NCBI RefSeq assembly: GCF_004664715.2
Contig: NC_051076.1
Location: 1,125,800-1,189,799 of the forward strand
DNA length: 64,000 bases
DNA from: Peromyscus leucopus
Lineage: Eukaryota; Chordata; Mammalia; Rodentia; Cricetidae
Direction of reading: 5' to 3'
In this document: positions 1 to 10,114 of the stretch, one piece after another
Layout: every line of letters begins with the position of its first letter
How positions within the stretch are numbered: the stretch's first letter is position 1
The notes under the pieces: model-generated
What the model was told of the DNA's origin: nothing
Seen by the model: only the letters and a program-made list of their open reading frames with translations
Database searches by the model: none
Made by a program: the position numbers and the translations under genes

Positions 1-92
1 CCAACAAGGCCATACTACTCCAATACAGCCACACCTCCTAAGAGTGCCACTCCCTATGAGCTTACAGGGACATTCAAACTACACCCGGGAAT
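1..92 (-). repeat. Family M rodent LTR-type repeat, fragment
   Basis: The segment matches, from memory, the common rodent block with CAACAAGGCC and GTGCCACTCCCTATGAG, ending in CATTCAAAC. The same orientation and block order are seen at 1500-1580. It is cut by the window edge, so its other end is not visible. The family name is not verified. Confidence 0.55.
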
Positions 93-1339
93 GAACCTGA
101 AGTAGCTGTTGGGGTGAAAATCTTCCCCTTTTGTGTCCTTTTGCCCTTTAAAGGACTGTCCCTGTCATTTAAACATTAAACATGAATTATGAGAGGCAGC
201 ATATGGCGGTGCCTTTCAAGCTTTAACATGCGCATGAACCAACAAGGGATCTTGGAAAACATTGTTTCTGATTCAGTATGCCTTACTTGATGTCTGAAGT
301 GTGCCTTTCTAACAAGTGTATATGCTGTATTGAAGGTTCAAGAATTTACCTTGAGTAGAAACATAAATGCAAGTTCAATGACTGGAGCAAACTTTTGCCT
401 TGATAGTCTAAAAACTGGTGTGTGGAAGATTTACCAGTGAGTACATTGAAATGTAATTACCCTGGTTCCATTGGGAGGCATTCCATTTCAGAGTTCTAAC
501 ACCTACCATTTCAATAAAATCTACTCTATATTTTAGTACATTAGGAAGTCTGTGTGATAAGATTTCAAAGGTGGAATTACATTTTGAATTGCCATGCTAT
601 ATAAAATAGGTCTCTTAAATGCATTTCTCACTGCAATTGTATATCTTTGCTCAGCATCTTCTTATATTCCCCCATCCTTTTCTTAACTACTGACAACTAC
701 CATTATACAGAGTATTTCTGTGAGTTCAATGTTTTTTTAATTCTTCATGTAAGTAAGGTCATGTGGCAATTGTCCTTTTGTGCCTAGTTTATTTAATATA
801 ATGTTCTTCAGTCTCAAATTACAAAATTTACTTTTTAAGTGAAAAAGTATTTCATTGTCATGATATTCCTCAATCTCTTTACCCATCTGCAATGAATATG
901 AGCCAGTGAATGTTTCTTTGATATACTGATTTCATTTCCTTTGACCATATAGCCATTAGAGTGATGACTGGATCTTATGATTCTATCATTTTTAATTGCT
1001 TAGTAACCCGAATAATACTTTTAATAATGGCAAGGAAATTAGTCCCAAACTCTTCAATTTAGCCTCAGGCAGATTCTTAGGACAAGATCATAAAGCAGCC
1101 ACAATCTTTGCCAAAATATCATAAGAATGGTCTCCTCTGAAATCTCTGGAACTGGGTCTACATAGTCCACATTATTCTCAGTATTATTCTCTTCTATGTT
1201 CCTACTAGGATGGCCTGTTAATCTGTACTTACAGCTTTCAACCACTTTCCTAGTCCAAAGTCCCAAAGTCTTCCATGTTCTTAAAAAAAAAAGGCACGTG
1301 AAAGAAGTCATCACCCTACTTCTGATGCCAACTTTTGTC
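93..1339. other. AT-rich non-coding sequence, no gene seen
   Basis: I see no conserved protein, SINE or tandem repeat in this stretch. The 86-codon minus-strand reading frame at 1054-1314 has no recognisable domain and no splice or promoter context. Confidence 0.5.
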
Positions 1340-1585
1340 TTACTTATTTTCTATTGCTGTGACAAAACACAATGACCAAGGCAACTTTTAAAAGAAAACC
1401 TTTAGTTTGGGCCTCACAGTTGCAGAGAGAGAGTCCATGGTTATCATGGGGGGGGGGGACATGGCGCTGGAGCAGTAGCTAAGAGCTCACATCAATGATA
1501 CACCTTCTGCAACAAGGCCACACCTCCCAATCCTTCCCAGAAAGTTCCACCAGCTGGTGACCAAGTATTCAAACGTATGAGCTGG
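1340..1585 (-). repeat. Family M rodent LTR-type repeat, partial
   Basis: In reverse orientation it starts with the family's 3' end (TTCTATTGCTGTGACAAAAC, then ATGACCAAGGCAAC) and continues through CAACAAGGCCACACCTCC to CAAGTATTCAAACGTATGAG. An 11-G run at about 1448-1458 sits inside it. It lacks the 5' half of the family. Confidence 0.7.
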
Positions 1586-2079
1586 CATACACCGCAACTG
1601 GCTGGTTTGATAATCTTAGTTCTTTTTTTTTTAAGGAAAATTGCCCACTGAATATACTGAAAAACAACCAAACTTTAATAAGCTGGGGAAGAGTGGGTGC
1701 CTTGGGTTTATTTTGAAAAGTAACTATTAGACTAGTATAATTCTTCATCATGGTAATTCCATGACTCAGTCCAGTGAAGTTCACAGTAGACACAATAAGC
1801 AAGTAGGAGATTCTTCCAGTGGCTGGATGCTTTCCCCCCCAGCTTTCTGTAGCAATCCTCACCTGCCTAGCTCTTCATTCTGAGATGCCAGGCAAACATA
1901 CCTGCTCTTGCTATTCACCCAGAATACTACTCTATGTGTGTACTCTTACATAGTCCCATCATCTCATTCTGATTTACATCTATCTGTTTCTTCTTTCTTT
2001 ACTCTCTATGTGGAATGCCTTTAGGATATGCAACGCATTCATTCTTGCATTCCCAGTTGGTCGCACTATGCTTAAGAGC
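1586..2079. other. Non-coding sequence, no gene seen
   Basis: Mostly single-copy-looking sequence. The 97-codon minus-strand frame at 1569-1862 overlaps the repeat edge and shows no domain. Confidence 0.45.
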
Positions 2080-2220
2080 CCTGTGTTAAGGATATAGGTG
2101 TCAGGTACATTTGCATTCAAATTTCATTCCTTCAACTCCCCAGCTGTGTGTGTATTCTTGGGGGAAATTGCTAAAATACTCAGGACTCAGTTTCCTTTTT
2201 CTGGAAATGTTGAATTTAGA
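2080..2220 (+). repeat. MIR SINE, old mammalian
   Basis: The order of blocks follows MIR: a GCATTCAAAT-like core, then CCAGCTGTGTG, CTTGGGGGAAATTGCTAAA and CTCAGTTTCC. It is divergent, as expected for this pre-rodent SINE. Confidence 0.6.
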
Positions 2221-3264
2221 CTTTAAAGCATTGTTTGGACAAAATTAGTTTTAATTTCTTCATTCTTGGCGTAGTATAAATAATAAAATTCTAACAGCTG
2301 GTATAATTAATATTATTATTTTAGTTCAGGCTATGAGAAAAACTTAATAAGACCATGTTTAAAAATGCTACTTTTGTGTAAAATAGAAGCAAAGGTCTTT
2401 TTGTTTTATGACGCAGGAAATATGTGACTTGACTAGCTTAAATTAAACTGTAGTTCTTTTAATTATTCAGCACAGACTAAGGAACTCACTGCAAAAATAT
2501 AGTCAGGTTTCCAAGATATTTGTCTGCACAGCCACTTAAGGTTTGGCTGAGGGCATTGCGCTTACTCTTAATTATGATGAAAATATCCAGGAATGGGCTG
2601 GCATGCTGAGCTCAGTGGTCTTGTACTTGGCTCAGCGTACAGTTTTCAAAGTAGGAGAGCACACATAAGGAAAGTAACTGGACATTTTTATACTGCAATG
2701 TCATGGCTAGCTCTATCCCCTTCTGAAGGACTTGTACTTAAGAAGATAAATCGAGAAGAACATCCACAACCTGGTAATGCATTAGAGGAAGCACTTTAAT
2801 TGTCTTTTGGGAATCAATACACATTCTGCTATACAGATAAAATACTTTTTTCACCAAATGTTTCCCTGATACCATTGAATTCTGAACTGAGGAATCACTG
2901 CCTGCCTTCGGCCTAGTCATTTGTGAGCCCTCTCCATGTTCACAGATCCTAAGCTGCCCCAGGGCTGTGTCGATGGACATTTGGAGTCAAACCACACCTT
3001 TTTATGTACGTGGCATTCAGACTGGTGCTCCACATGCTGTCTGCTCAGGGTCCCTTTATGCTCTGCCTTTTCTTCTCAAATTGCAGGTAGATCATTTGAT
3101 TCCATGCTGTAGACATCGTTCTAGGACCAGGCTCCTGGAAAGCTCCGAGGGCTACACTGTCCACCACCCCTGAACATGCAGCATTTTCTTTCATCGCTTG
3201 TCTCCTTCCCTACCTCTTCTTAGAAATAGATACGAAGTGTTACTTCATTCATTTGCAGAAACTT
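2221..3264. other. Non-coding sequence, no gene seen
   Basis: No repeat family or domain recognised. Small overlapping frames on both strands (2593-3173) are unrelated to any protein I know and lack splice context. Confidence 0.45.
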
Positions 3265-3570
3265 TTTTCTTATAAAAATTAAATATAATTACATAATCTC
3301 CTCCCTCGCTTTCCTCCCTCCAACGCCTCCAACACCTTCACTCACTCCCTTTCAAGTTCATGGCAATCTCTCTCTTTTATCATTATTCCACACGTGTGTG
3401 TGTGTGTGTCTGTACAACTGCCAAGTCTCTTTACTCTCGATTGTGTATAATGGAGAAGACTGATTCTTCCCCTTTCAGCATCCTTAGTTTCCTGTAGCTC
3501 TTTATCTGGGCAATGGGGCCCATGAGATTTTCCCCATCCACATTATCATGTCGTGTGGTGTTGGTAGGAT
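3265..3570 (-). repeat. Rodent L1-like 3' region
   Basis: A T/C-rich block (ATAATTACATAATCTCCTCC, CCCTTTCAAGTTCATGGC) is followed by GTCTGTACAACTGCC and a block ending near GATTTTCCCCATCCACAT. The same order of blocks appears at 31630-31848 and 32320-32380. I attribute it to rodent L1 3'-end sequence in reverse orientation; the family is not verified. A short (GT)n lies at about 3392-3408. Confidence 0.45.
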
Positions 3571-3620
3571 TTGCTAAAGTAGAGAGAAACAGGAGGATCC
3601 TGAGTTCAAGATGAGCCTGG

Positions 3621-3930
3621 GAGGCTTGCTGAGGAAAGCTGCAGCCAGGGCTGGGTCACAAACAGTGGCAGCAGGACCATGGAGGTGGTGTCTTCTGCTC
3701 TGAGCTACAAGCTGCTTCTCATCATGTTCTTGGTAATGGTTGACACTGCTCCCAGAGATGAAGGGTTTACCACTGCTTGTTCAGAGAACAATTGCCAGGA
3801 CCATCGTGTTACAAGAAAGCATCAGCAAAGGTCAGTTTGGAGAAGAAGTTGCTGTGAAGCTGTGAAGATATTCTCTTCTAGGGAAGAATGTTTGTGGTTC
3901 TAAGAGGCAGACATTTATCAGACTGTAGTT
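3621..3930 (+). pseudogene. Tgfbr1-ps: TGFBR1 processed pseudogene, internally deleted
   Basis: This is a decayed copy of the type I TGF-beta receptor (ALK5), a membrane serine/threonine kinase. Bases 3621-3678 resemble the GC-rich Tgfbr1 5' UTR. An ATG at 3679 opens a signal-peptide-like stretch (MEVVSSALSYKLLLI). At about 3763 the copy jumps straight to the GS/kinase start: the nucleotides encode [18 protein letters not shown] after allowing a one-base T insertion. Further damage: an in-frame loss of about 27 nt after the glycine-loop region between GAGAAG direct repeats, an 8-nt tandem duplication (CTGTGAAG) at 3851-3867, and a stop (TAA) at 3901 before EADIYQTV-like codons. Similarity ends near 3930. 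The jump coincides with where I recall exon 1 ending and exon 4 starting, so exons 2-3 are missing and no introns are present. It cannot encode a receptor. The [16 protein letters not shown] run favours TGFBR1 over ACVR1B/ACVR1C. Confidence 0.85.
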
Positions 3931-4477
3931 GCTCCAAAACACAGAGGAGGAAAAAAAAATGTCTGCAGGGGACCACACCTAACAGCAACTTTGAAATCTA
4001 CAAAAGGATGATAAGACCCCACAACGATGATTCCACATGGACTATGATAAAGCATTAAGCTGATTACCACCACCAAAAGATCTGCTTTGAACTACAAACT
4101 GCTCAGAACAATTTCAACATGGCTAGCTGAGATGATCCAGCCTCACAGACTACTCAAGCAAGGACTTGAGATAAGCCTGCACTTTCTCATTATGCAGAGA
4201 CTGGACAAATGATACAGCTAACTCTCCCAGGACTTGACAATTAACCCAAAATTTTTCTTTTCAGGATTCCCTAAAGATTCTTTTGCCCCCCAGACAGCAA
4301 GAAGTAATTTTAAGAACACAATGACCATATTCCCAAGAGGTGGGGTGGGTGGTTTTTGGTCTTTTGAGTTATGGATATTGTCATTGTTACAATGGTTGGT
4401 TACAAGTTGTTCATTGTTAATGTTCAGGGGAAAAAAAAGCTAAACAAAGAAGATTAGATTTCAGGGTTCCTGTTTAA

Positions 4478-4700
4478 AGAAAAAAAGAGGATATAGATAA
4501 GAGATAGATTTGAATCTACTCTGAAAAAAAGATAGAAATAATAGGATAAAAGTGTAGATTATTAAATCTACTCTGGAAAGAAAAAAAGGGAAGATATAGA
4601 AATGATAAGATAAAAAGTAGACTTTTGAATCTACTCACAAAAGAAAAAAGAGAGAATATGGATATGATAAGATAAAAGGTAGATTATTGAATCTACTTTT
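4478..4700 (+). repeat. Tandem array, about 65-75 bp units, in ERV
   Basis: About four diverged units share a purine-rich block (GATAAGATAAAA-like) followed by TAGATT...TTGAATCTACTC. Sequence between the anchors varies in length. It lies just upstream of a second direct repeat and the polypurine tract. Confidence 0.6.
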
Positions 4701-4735
4701 AAAAAGGAACTACTTTTAAATAGGATAAGTAATGA

Positions 4736-4845
4736 AATTTTTTGTCTGAATTTGTCAAATGTTAATAGACTGGACATTTTAATATATATATAATAAAGTT
4801 TTTGTCTGAATCTGTCAAATGTTAATGGACTAGACATTGTTAAGG
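4736..4845 (+). repeat. Direct repeat pair, about 62 bp apart
   Basis: Two near-identical segments carry TTTTTGTCTGAATYTGTC followed by AAATGTTAATRGACT and GGACATT/AGACATT (Y and R mark differences between copies). They are separated by a short TA-rich spacer. Confidence 0.7.
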
Positions 4846-4914
4846 TAATTCTTAACTGTATATATTGTATATACTTATTGGATATAGTTATAAGCTTCTC
4901 TTATTATCTTAGAC

Positions 4915-4927
4915 AAAAAAGGGAAAG
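4915..4927 (+). other. Polypurine tract before LTR
   Basis: AAAAAAGGGAAAG lies 2 nt before the TGG start of the LTR. Retroviral plus-strand DNA synthesis starts at such a tract, so its position supports the ERV reading and the + orientation. Confidence 0.65.
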
Positions 4928-4929
4928 TA

Positions 4930-5332
4930 TGGTAATATTGTGTCCCCCAATATATTGTGCACACTAATAAACTTATCTGGGGTCAGAGACAGAACAGCCA
5001 CTAGACAGACATAAAGGCCAGAAAATAGTGGCACACACACCTTTAACCTTGGGAGGCAGAGATCCATCCAGATCTCTATGAGTTCAAGGCCACACTGGAA
5101 ACAGCCAGGCATGGTGACACACATCTTTAATCTCAGGAAGTGATGGCAGGAAGCAGAAAGGTACATAAGGCGTGAGTACCAGGAACTAAGTTTGTTAAGC
5201 TGAGATCCATTCGGATGAGGACACAGAGGCTTCCGGTTTGAGGAAACAAGATCAGCTGAGGAACTGGTGAGGTGAGGTTGGCTGTGGCTTGTTCTGTTTC
5301 TCTGATCTTCAGTGTTCACCCCAATATCTTGT
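4930..5332 (+). mobile_element. Family R composite LTR, 3'-truncated
   Basis: It starts TGGTAATATTGTGTCCCCC, runs through AATAAACTTATCTGG, two B1-like modules (CACACACCTTTAACC...GGGAGGCAGAG and CATGGTGACACACATCTTTA), a TATA-like GTACATAAGGCGTGAG near 5161, and ends at CACCCCAATATCTT. Related copies at 26145-26619 and 31849-32309 are on the minus strand. Compared with those, the final TTTTTATTAATAAGACC-like end is missing here. It resembles, from memory, rodent RMER17-type ERVK LTRs; not verified. Confidence 0.65.
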
Positions 5333-5340
5333 TTAGGCAG

Positions 5341-5608
5341 CCATATTGTTGCAGTATGATGGGTGTAGCTTCTGTGTCATTTCTAGAAGACATAATCTCA
5401 CATCAGATATCCTGGTCCTCTGGTTCTTAGAGTCTTTCTGATCACTTTCCACAGTGTTCTCTGAGCCTCAGGCATAGGGATTGTGTTATAGATGTATTGA
5501 GTAGGGATGGCCACTCCATGGTCAGTTTTCTCTATGTTTTTAGCAGTAGTTTTCTGTAATGGTGTCATCTGTTGCAAAGAGAAGCTTCATTAGTGATGGG
5601 CAACAGCT
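5341..5608. other. Non-coding sequence, no gene seen
   Basis: Short stretch between the ERV and a CA microsatellite with nothing recognisable. Confidence 0.4.
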
Positions 5609-5633
5609 ACACACACACACACATACACACACA

Positions 5634-5679
<46 letters not shown>
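5609..5679. repeat. (CA)n microsatellite followed by G run
   Basis: Interrupted CA tract with two CATACA interruptions, ending in a nine-to-ten G run at about 5679-5688. Confidence 0.95.
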
Positions 5680-5680
<1 letters not shown>

Positions 5681-5782
5681 GGGGGGGGTGGAGGACAATA
5701 TTTAGGAAGCAGTTAGAAATTATGCTGGGTTAGTAAAGTGGAGGTAATCAGGAGAAAACTTACTCTCAGAACCCCTCTGAGC

Positions 5783-5906
5783 CTCTGAGTATGATAGTAA
5801 ATACTGTGTGTCTCTGAGTGTGATAGCAGATACTGTGTGTGTGTCACTGAGTATGATAGCAGATATGTGTGTGTGTCTCTGAGTGTGATAGTAAATATTG
5901 TGTGTC
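5783..5906 (+). repeat. Minisatellite, about 30-34 bp unit
   Basis: Four diverged units of the type CTCTGAGTRTGATAG...AATACTGTGTGTGT. The internal TGTG run varies in length between units. Confidence 0.8.
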
Positions 5907-6993
5907 AAGTTGTCTTCCATGGTCAAGTGCCTCTGAGGCAAAACTTGAGGGTGCTGTGTGTGTCTTTTACAGAAAAACTCTAAGTAATAACCCAGTTCCT
6001 GCCAACGACTTCTGACAGCCTTGTTGTGTATGTCTAAGGATGGGCTGTGAAGAGGCTCCTCAAGTCTCCTGTGCTTGGCCACTTGCCATCACCCATCTCA
6101 GGACAAAGACCTTTTTAGGCTTGGCTAGATTTCATATTGTTCTCCTTTTGGTACCAAATCAACCAACCCACCTTTGTCTTTTGATTTTTTTTGTGAAAGT
6201 TTTCCAGAAGTTTCTCTTTGCCAAGATCTCTGCCCCCAATCTCAAAGGCTTCCAGACTTGCCTTTCTTTTACCTGTTATCACTCTGGCCTCCTCTGGTCG
6301 TTTCTCCCCTTGCAGATGGGTCTATGTTGTTGTGGATGCTGCTCCATGTGTTTGAAAGGCACCGCTCTGTGTCATCTCTCTCTGTCCCTGTCCTCAGTCC
6401 AGGTCTGATGAAAGTCGTTGGTTATATTTTCCTCTGGTAGGGCTCCAGCTAAGGTGCCATTCTGGACATAATGTACTTTCTTTCTCGTGAATGTCAGAGT
6501 CATGATTATCCCAATTAGTTGAAAACAAATACCTGCATCTCATAGACATTTTGAAAACAAATTTCTAAAATGGAAATTTCTAATGGTGGAAAGCCAGAGA
6601 CATTCAGCATTGCAAAATGGCATCTGACATGGTGTTATCTCAAATCATTCTAACTAGGGCCCAGCAGATCATAAGATAAACCCTGCCTGCTCATGTCTTT
6701 GCACAGCTTCAAGTTCCTGTTCCCCAGGCAGTACAGCCTAGGACAGGCTGCAGAGCATGAGACTGCTTCTACAATTCTCCATGATAATGACAAAATCTTT
6801 CTAAATCTTTGGGCCCTACTTTCCTGGTACATCAAATGGGCTTAATGAGAGTGCCTATCACAGAAGGTTTTGTATCTTTGTTTAATAATTATGTAAGCTA
6901 AAATTCATCTTATTATCCTGAAAGTACAAAAAGTCATAAGGTATATCTACCTGTTATCACTTTGATTCATCTGGGCTTCAAATGACACAGGCC
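5907..6993. other. Non-coding sequence, no gene seen
   Basis: No repeat or domain recognised. Overlapping reading frames at 6040-6440 on the + strand (122 and 88 codons) have no recognisable family. Confidence 0.4.
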
Positions 6994-8069
6994 ATTTTTT
7001 TCTTTCTTTTCTTTTCTTTTTTCTTTTCTTTTTTTTTTTAGTTTATTTATTTTTTTTATTAAGAGATTTTCTATTCATTTTATATACCAGCCACAGATTC
7101 TCCTATCCTCCCTCCTCCTGCCCCCCAGCCTACACTCCCCCAAAACCCACCCCCCATTCCCACCTCCTCCAAGGTAAGGTCTTCCATGGGGAGTCAGCAG
7201 AGCCTGGTACATTCAGTTGAGGCAGGTTCCAGCCCCTCTTCCCTGCACCAAGGCTGTGCAAAGTGTCTCACCATAGGCTCCAAAAAGCCGACTCATGCAC
7301 TAGGGACAGGTCCCAATCCCACTGCCTGGAGGTTCCCGTATAGGGAACTGTATAAGTTCAAGCTCAGCAACTGTCTCACTTATCCAGAGGGCCTAGTCCA
7401 GTACCATGGGGTGTCCTCAGCTATTGGTCCACAGTTTATGCATTTCCACTAGTTTGGCTAGTTGTCTCAACTATTGCCAGCAGTCTATGGTGGAGTCATC
7501 TTTGTGGATTCCTGGGGAACTCCCTAGCACTCTGCTTCTCCCTATTCCCATGGTGTCTTCATTTATCGTGGTATCTTATTCCTTGCTCTCCCACTCTGTT
7601 CCCATTCCAGCTTGAACCTCCTGTTCCTCTAAGCTTTCATCCCCCATCCCTTGCCCTCCATTACCCCCTCTCACTCCCAGTTTGCTCATGTAGATCTCAT
7701 CCATTTCTCCATCTCTGGGTAATCCATGAGCCCTTCCTAGGGTCCTCCTTACTAGCTAGCCTTGCTAGAGCTGTGGGTTGCATTCTGGTTATCCTTTGCT
7801 TCATATCTAGTATCTACTTATGAGTGAGTACATACCATGTTTCTTTCTGAGTCTGGGTTACCTCACACAGGATATTTTCTAGTTCCATTCATTTTCCTGA
7901 AAACTTCATGATGTCATTGTTTTTCTCTGCTGAGTAGTACTCCATTCAATAGATGTTCCACATTTTCTTTATCTATTCTTCAGTTGATGGGCATCTAGGT
8001 TGCTTTCGGGTTCTGGCTATTACAAATAATGCTACTATGAACATAGTTGAGCATATATCCTTGTGGTCC
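6994..8069 (-). mobile_element. L1 3' part of twin-primed insertion
   Basis: A T/CT-rich tract (6994-7057) is the reversed poly(A) tail. The L1 3' UTR follows (ATTAAGAGATTTTCTATTC, CTCCTCCAAGG, GGGGAGTCAGCAGAGCCTGG), sharing its start with the L1 at 60602. Then comes the reverse complement of the ORF2 C-terminal coding region (GAGTGAGTACATACCATGTT at about 7823). Reading stops at 8069, where orientation flips. No intact ORF. Confidence 0.85.
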
Positions 8070-8531
8070 AACCTCACATCTGACAGAGGGTTGATCTCCA
8101 AAATATATAAAGAACTCAAGAAACTAGACATCAAAATAGCTAACAGTCCAATTTAAAAAAAAATGGGCTATAGAGCTAAACAAAGAATTCTCAATAGAAG
8201 AATCTCAAACAGCCGAAAGACATTTAAGGAATTGCTCAACATCCTTAGTCATCAGGGAAGTGCAAATCAAAATGACTCTGAGATAACATCTTACACCTGT
8301 CAGAATGGCTAAGATCAAAAACACTGAATACAGCTTATGTTGGAGAGGATGTGGAGCAAGGGGAACACTCCTTCACTGTTGGTCAGAGTGCAAATTTGTA
8401 CAGCCACTTTAGAAATCAGTGTGGTGGTTTCTCAGAAAACTGGGAATCAATCTTCCTCAAGACCCAGCTATACCACTCTTGGACATATACCCAAGGAATG
8501 CTCAATCATACCACAAGGACACATGTTCAAC
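8070..8531 (+). mobile_element. L1 ORF2 3' part, inverted 5' segment
   Basis: Plus-strand L1 ORF2 C-terminal sequence runs from the CATCTGACAGAGGGTTGATC block through AGTGTGGTGGTTTCTCAGAA to CCACAAGGACACATGTTCAA. Its right end is the ORF2 position where the minus-strand part begins (CCACAAGGATATATGCTCAA read in reverse from 8069), with about 20 bp of overlap. That is the geometry expected of twin priming. The reading frame is broken. Confidence 0.85.
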
Positions 8532-10114
8532 TTTTTTTTCTTATTTTTATAAACACCAATCTTGTTTTTAACCTGCTCCTTGTGTGTGGTGTAAACAAAT
8601 GGTTTATAAAGTATCCTGGAACAGAACACTCCATACATGTATTGCCTAATAAAAGCTCTTCAGTGGGCTTGATAATAAAGGGGTTGGATAGCCATCAGAA
8701 TAAATTCTTTTTTCTTAGTCAGATTGGCTTTACTGTATGTTTGATCTGTCTGTTGGGTTTGTCTCACGCTTCTCTATGGGACAGTGCTTTATTCTCCTGA
8801 GACGAGGAGGCTTCAGTGAGATGAAAATCCTTTGAAAATGATAAAGTGCTATGTAAATGCATCAATACTAAGCTACAATGGACTCACAAATTTGTGTGTT
8901 TCTTCAGATGAAAATAAGGCTACTATAGTTAGATTCATGCAGTAGGAAAAGTCTAGAAGATTAAAAAGCAGGAGCTATTTACATCTGCTTCATCGACCAC
9001 TGTGGTTGTTTGACTTTACATTGATTAGATCTTGTTTGTCCTTCACTGATGTTTCTTTCATAGTAATTTCCAAAAAAATATGTCCAGTTTAACAGAGCAT
9101 AGTTTTCTTGCTTAATCACATTTCATAGGAACTGTGTATAGTTTGGAGAAGTCAGGTGAAATGTGATGAACTTTGCCTCAGGATAAGACTTTGTTTTGAA
9201 CTTTCTCACCTGCCCCCAGCAGAGTCTAGCTTCATTGGCAGATCTCTTTGGTAAATATCGACGCTCCCTCACAGTGTTGTTACTGCTGGGGAAGCCAGGA
9301 ATGAACACACTTCATAAAGTTCACTGTAACATAGGCAGTTACTGTGCTATTAGAGCCTCTGATCTCCTTTAGTTAAAACTCCCAAACAAGCCTGAAGATG
9401 CAAATATGTGAGCTAAAATAAATATCTAATGGTAGGTGGATTTAAATGATTTTATAAGGCACATAAAGTGTTTATAAACTTCTAATAATTTTAACTGATT
9501 AAATCAAAGCTTACTTCTTTCATCCTAAATATGTGTGTGTTTATTGCATTTTATCTACTCCATAAAAAAGATTTGCAAAAGTTATAATATGTAGCCCATA
9601 CATAATAAAAATAAATGAATTACTACTAGACAACATTACTCAAGAAAGAAATGAAAACAAATTTGTTTTTAAAAATAGGGTAATTTTATTGTGTGATAAG
9701 CACATAATTTGACTCAGCTTCCTGGCATTCAGGGGAAAAATGGCAAGAGGCTAAATTATATATCTCAATATCAGAAATAAAAAAGGAAAATTTGAATTCT
9801 TTGCTATATTATAGAAATGCTTACATACTTATTTACCCTTGGTGTATTGCATTTCACTAAATTTACTTTTTAATCATTTGCCTAAGATAATGTGATAAAC
9901 ATTTGCTTTCCCTGAGTATTCTCTTTATATCAAATTTTGGGCAGCAGTAGTGTCTGAAGGAATTTTTCACAGAGGAAAATACTGAAAGCTGTAGGTCCAT
10001 CTCACCTTTAAAATATCAGATGTGCATTTGGGATTCTGACTTATGCAGGGTGACTAGCTCTTGGAAGTTTTGGAGATATGACTGAAAAATAATTTGCTTT
10101 AATCTTAAAATATT
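8532..10114. other. AT-rich non-coding sequence, no gene seen
   Basis: No repeat family or protein recognised. The first 20 bases are T-rich and may hold the target duplication of the neighbouring L1. Confidence 0.4.

Larger units (their letters stand above)
3936..4929 (+). mobile_element. ERV internal 3' segment, non-coding
   Basis: This stretch leads directly into a polypurine tract and an LTR, so I read it as the 3' end of an endogenous retrovirus internal region. No gag, pol or env domain is visible; the only frame above 60 codons (4234-4443) is not recognisable. It is A-rich and carries two internal tandem arrays (4478-4700 and 4736-4845). The boundary with the TGFBR1 retrocopy at about 3931-3936 is inferred from where receptor similarity stops. 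Confidence 0.55.

Noticed and set aside
1340..1585. DNA transposon with long terminal inverted repeats
   Set aside because: The apparent inverted ends came from comparing plus- and minus-strand copies; within one copy the ends are not inverted repeats.
4909..5319. 136-codon minus-strand frame
   Set aside because: Antisense to the family R LTR; incidental.
8351..8800. 149-codon frame as a host gene
   Set aside because: Its first half is out-of-frame L1 ORF2 sequence and the rest is unrelated flank.
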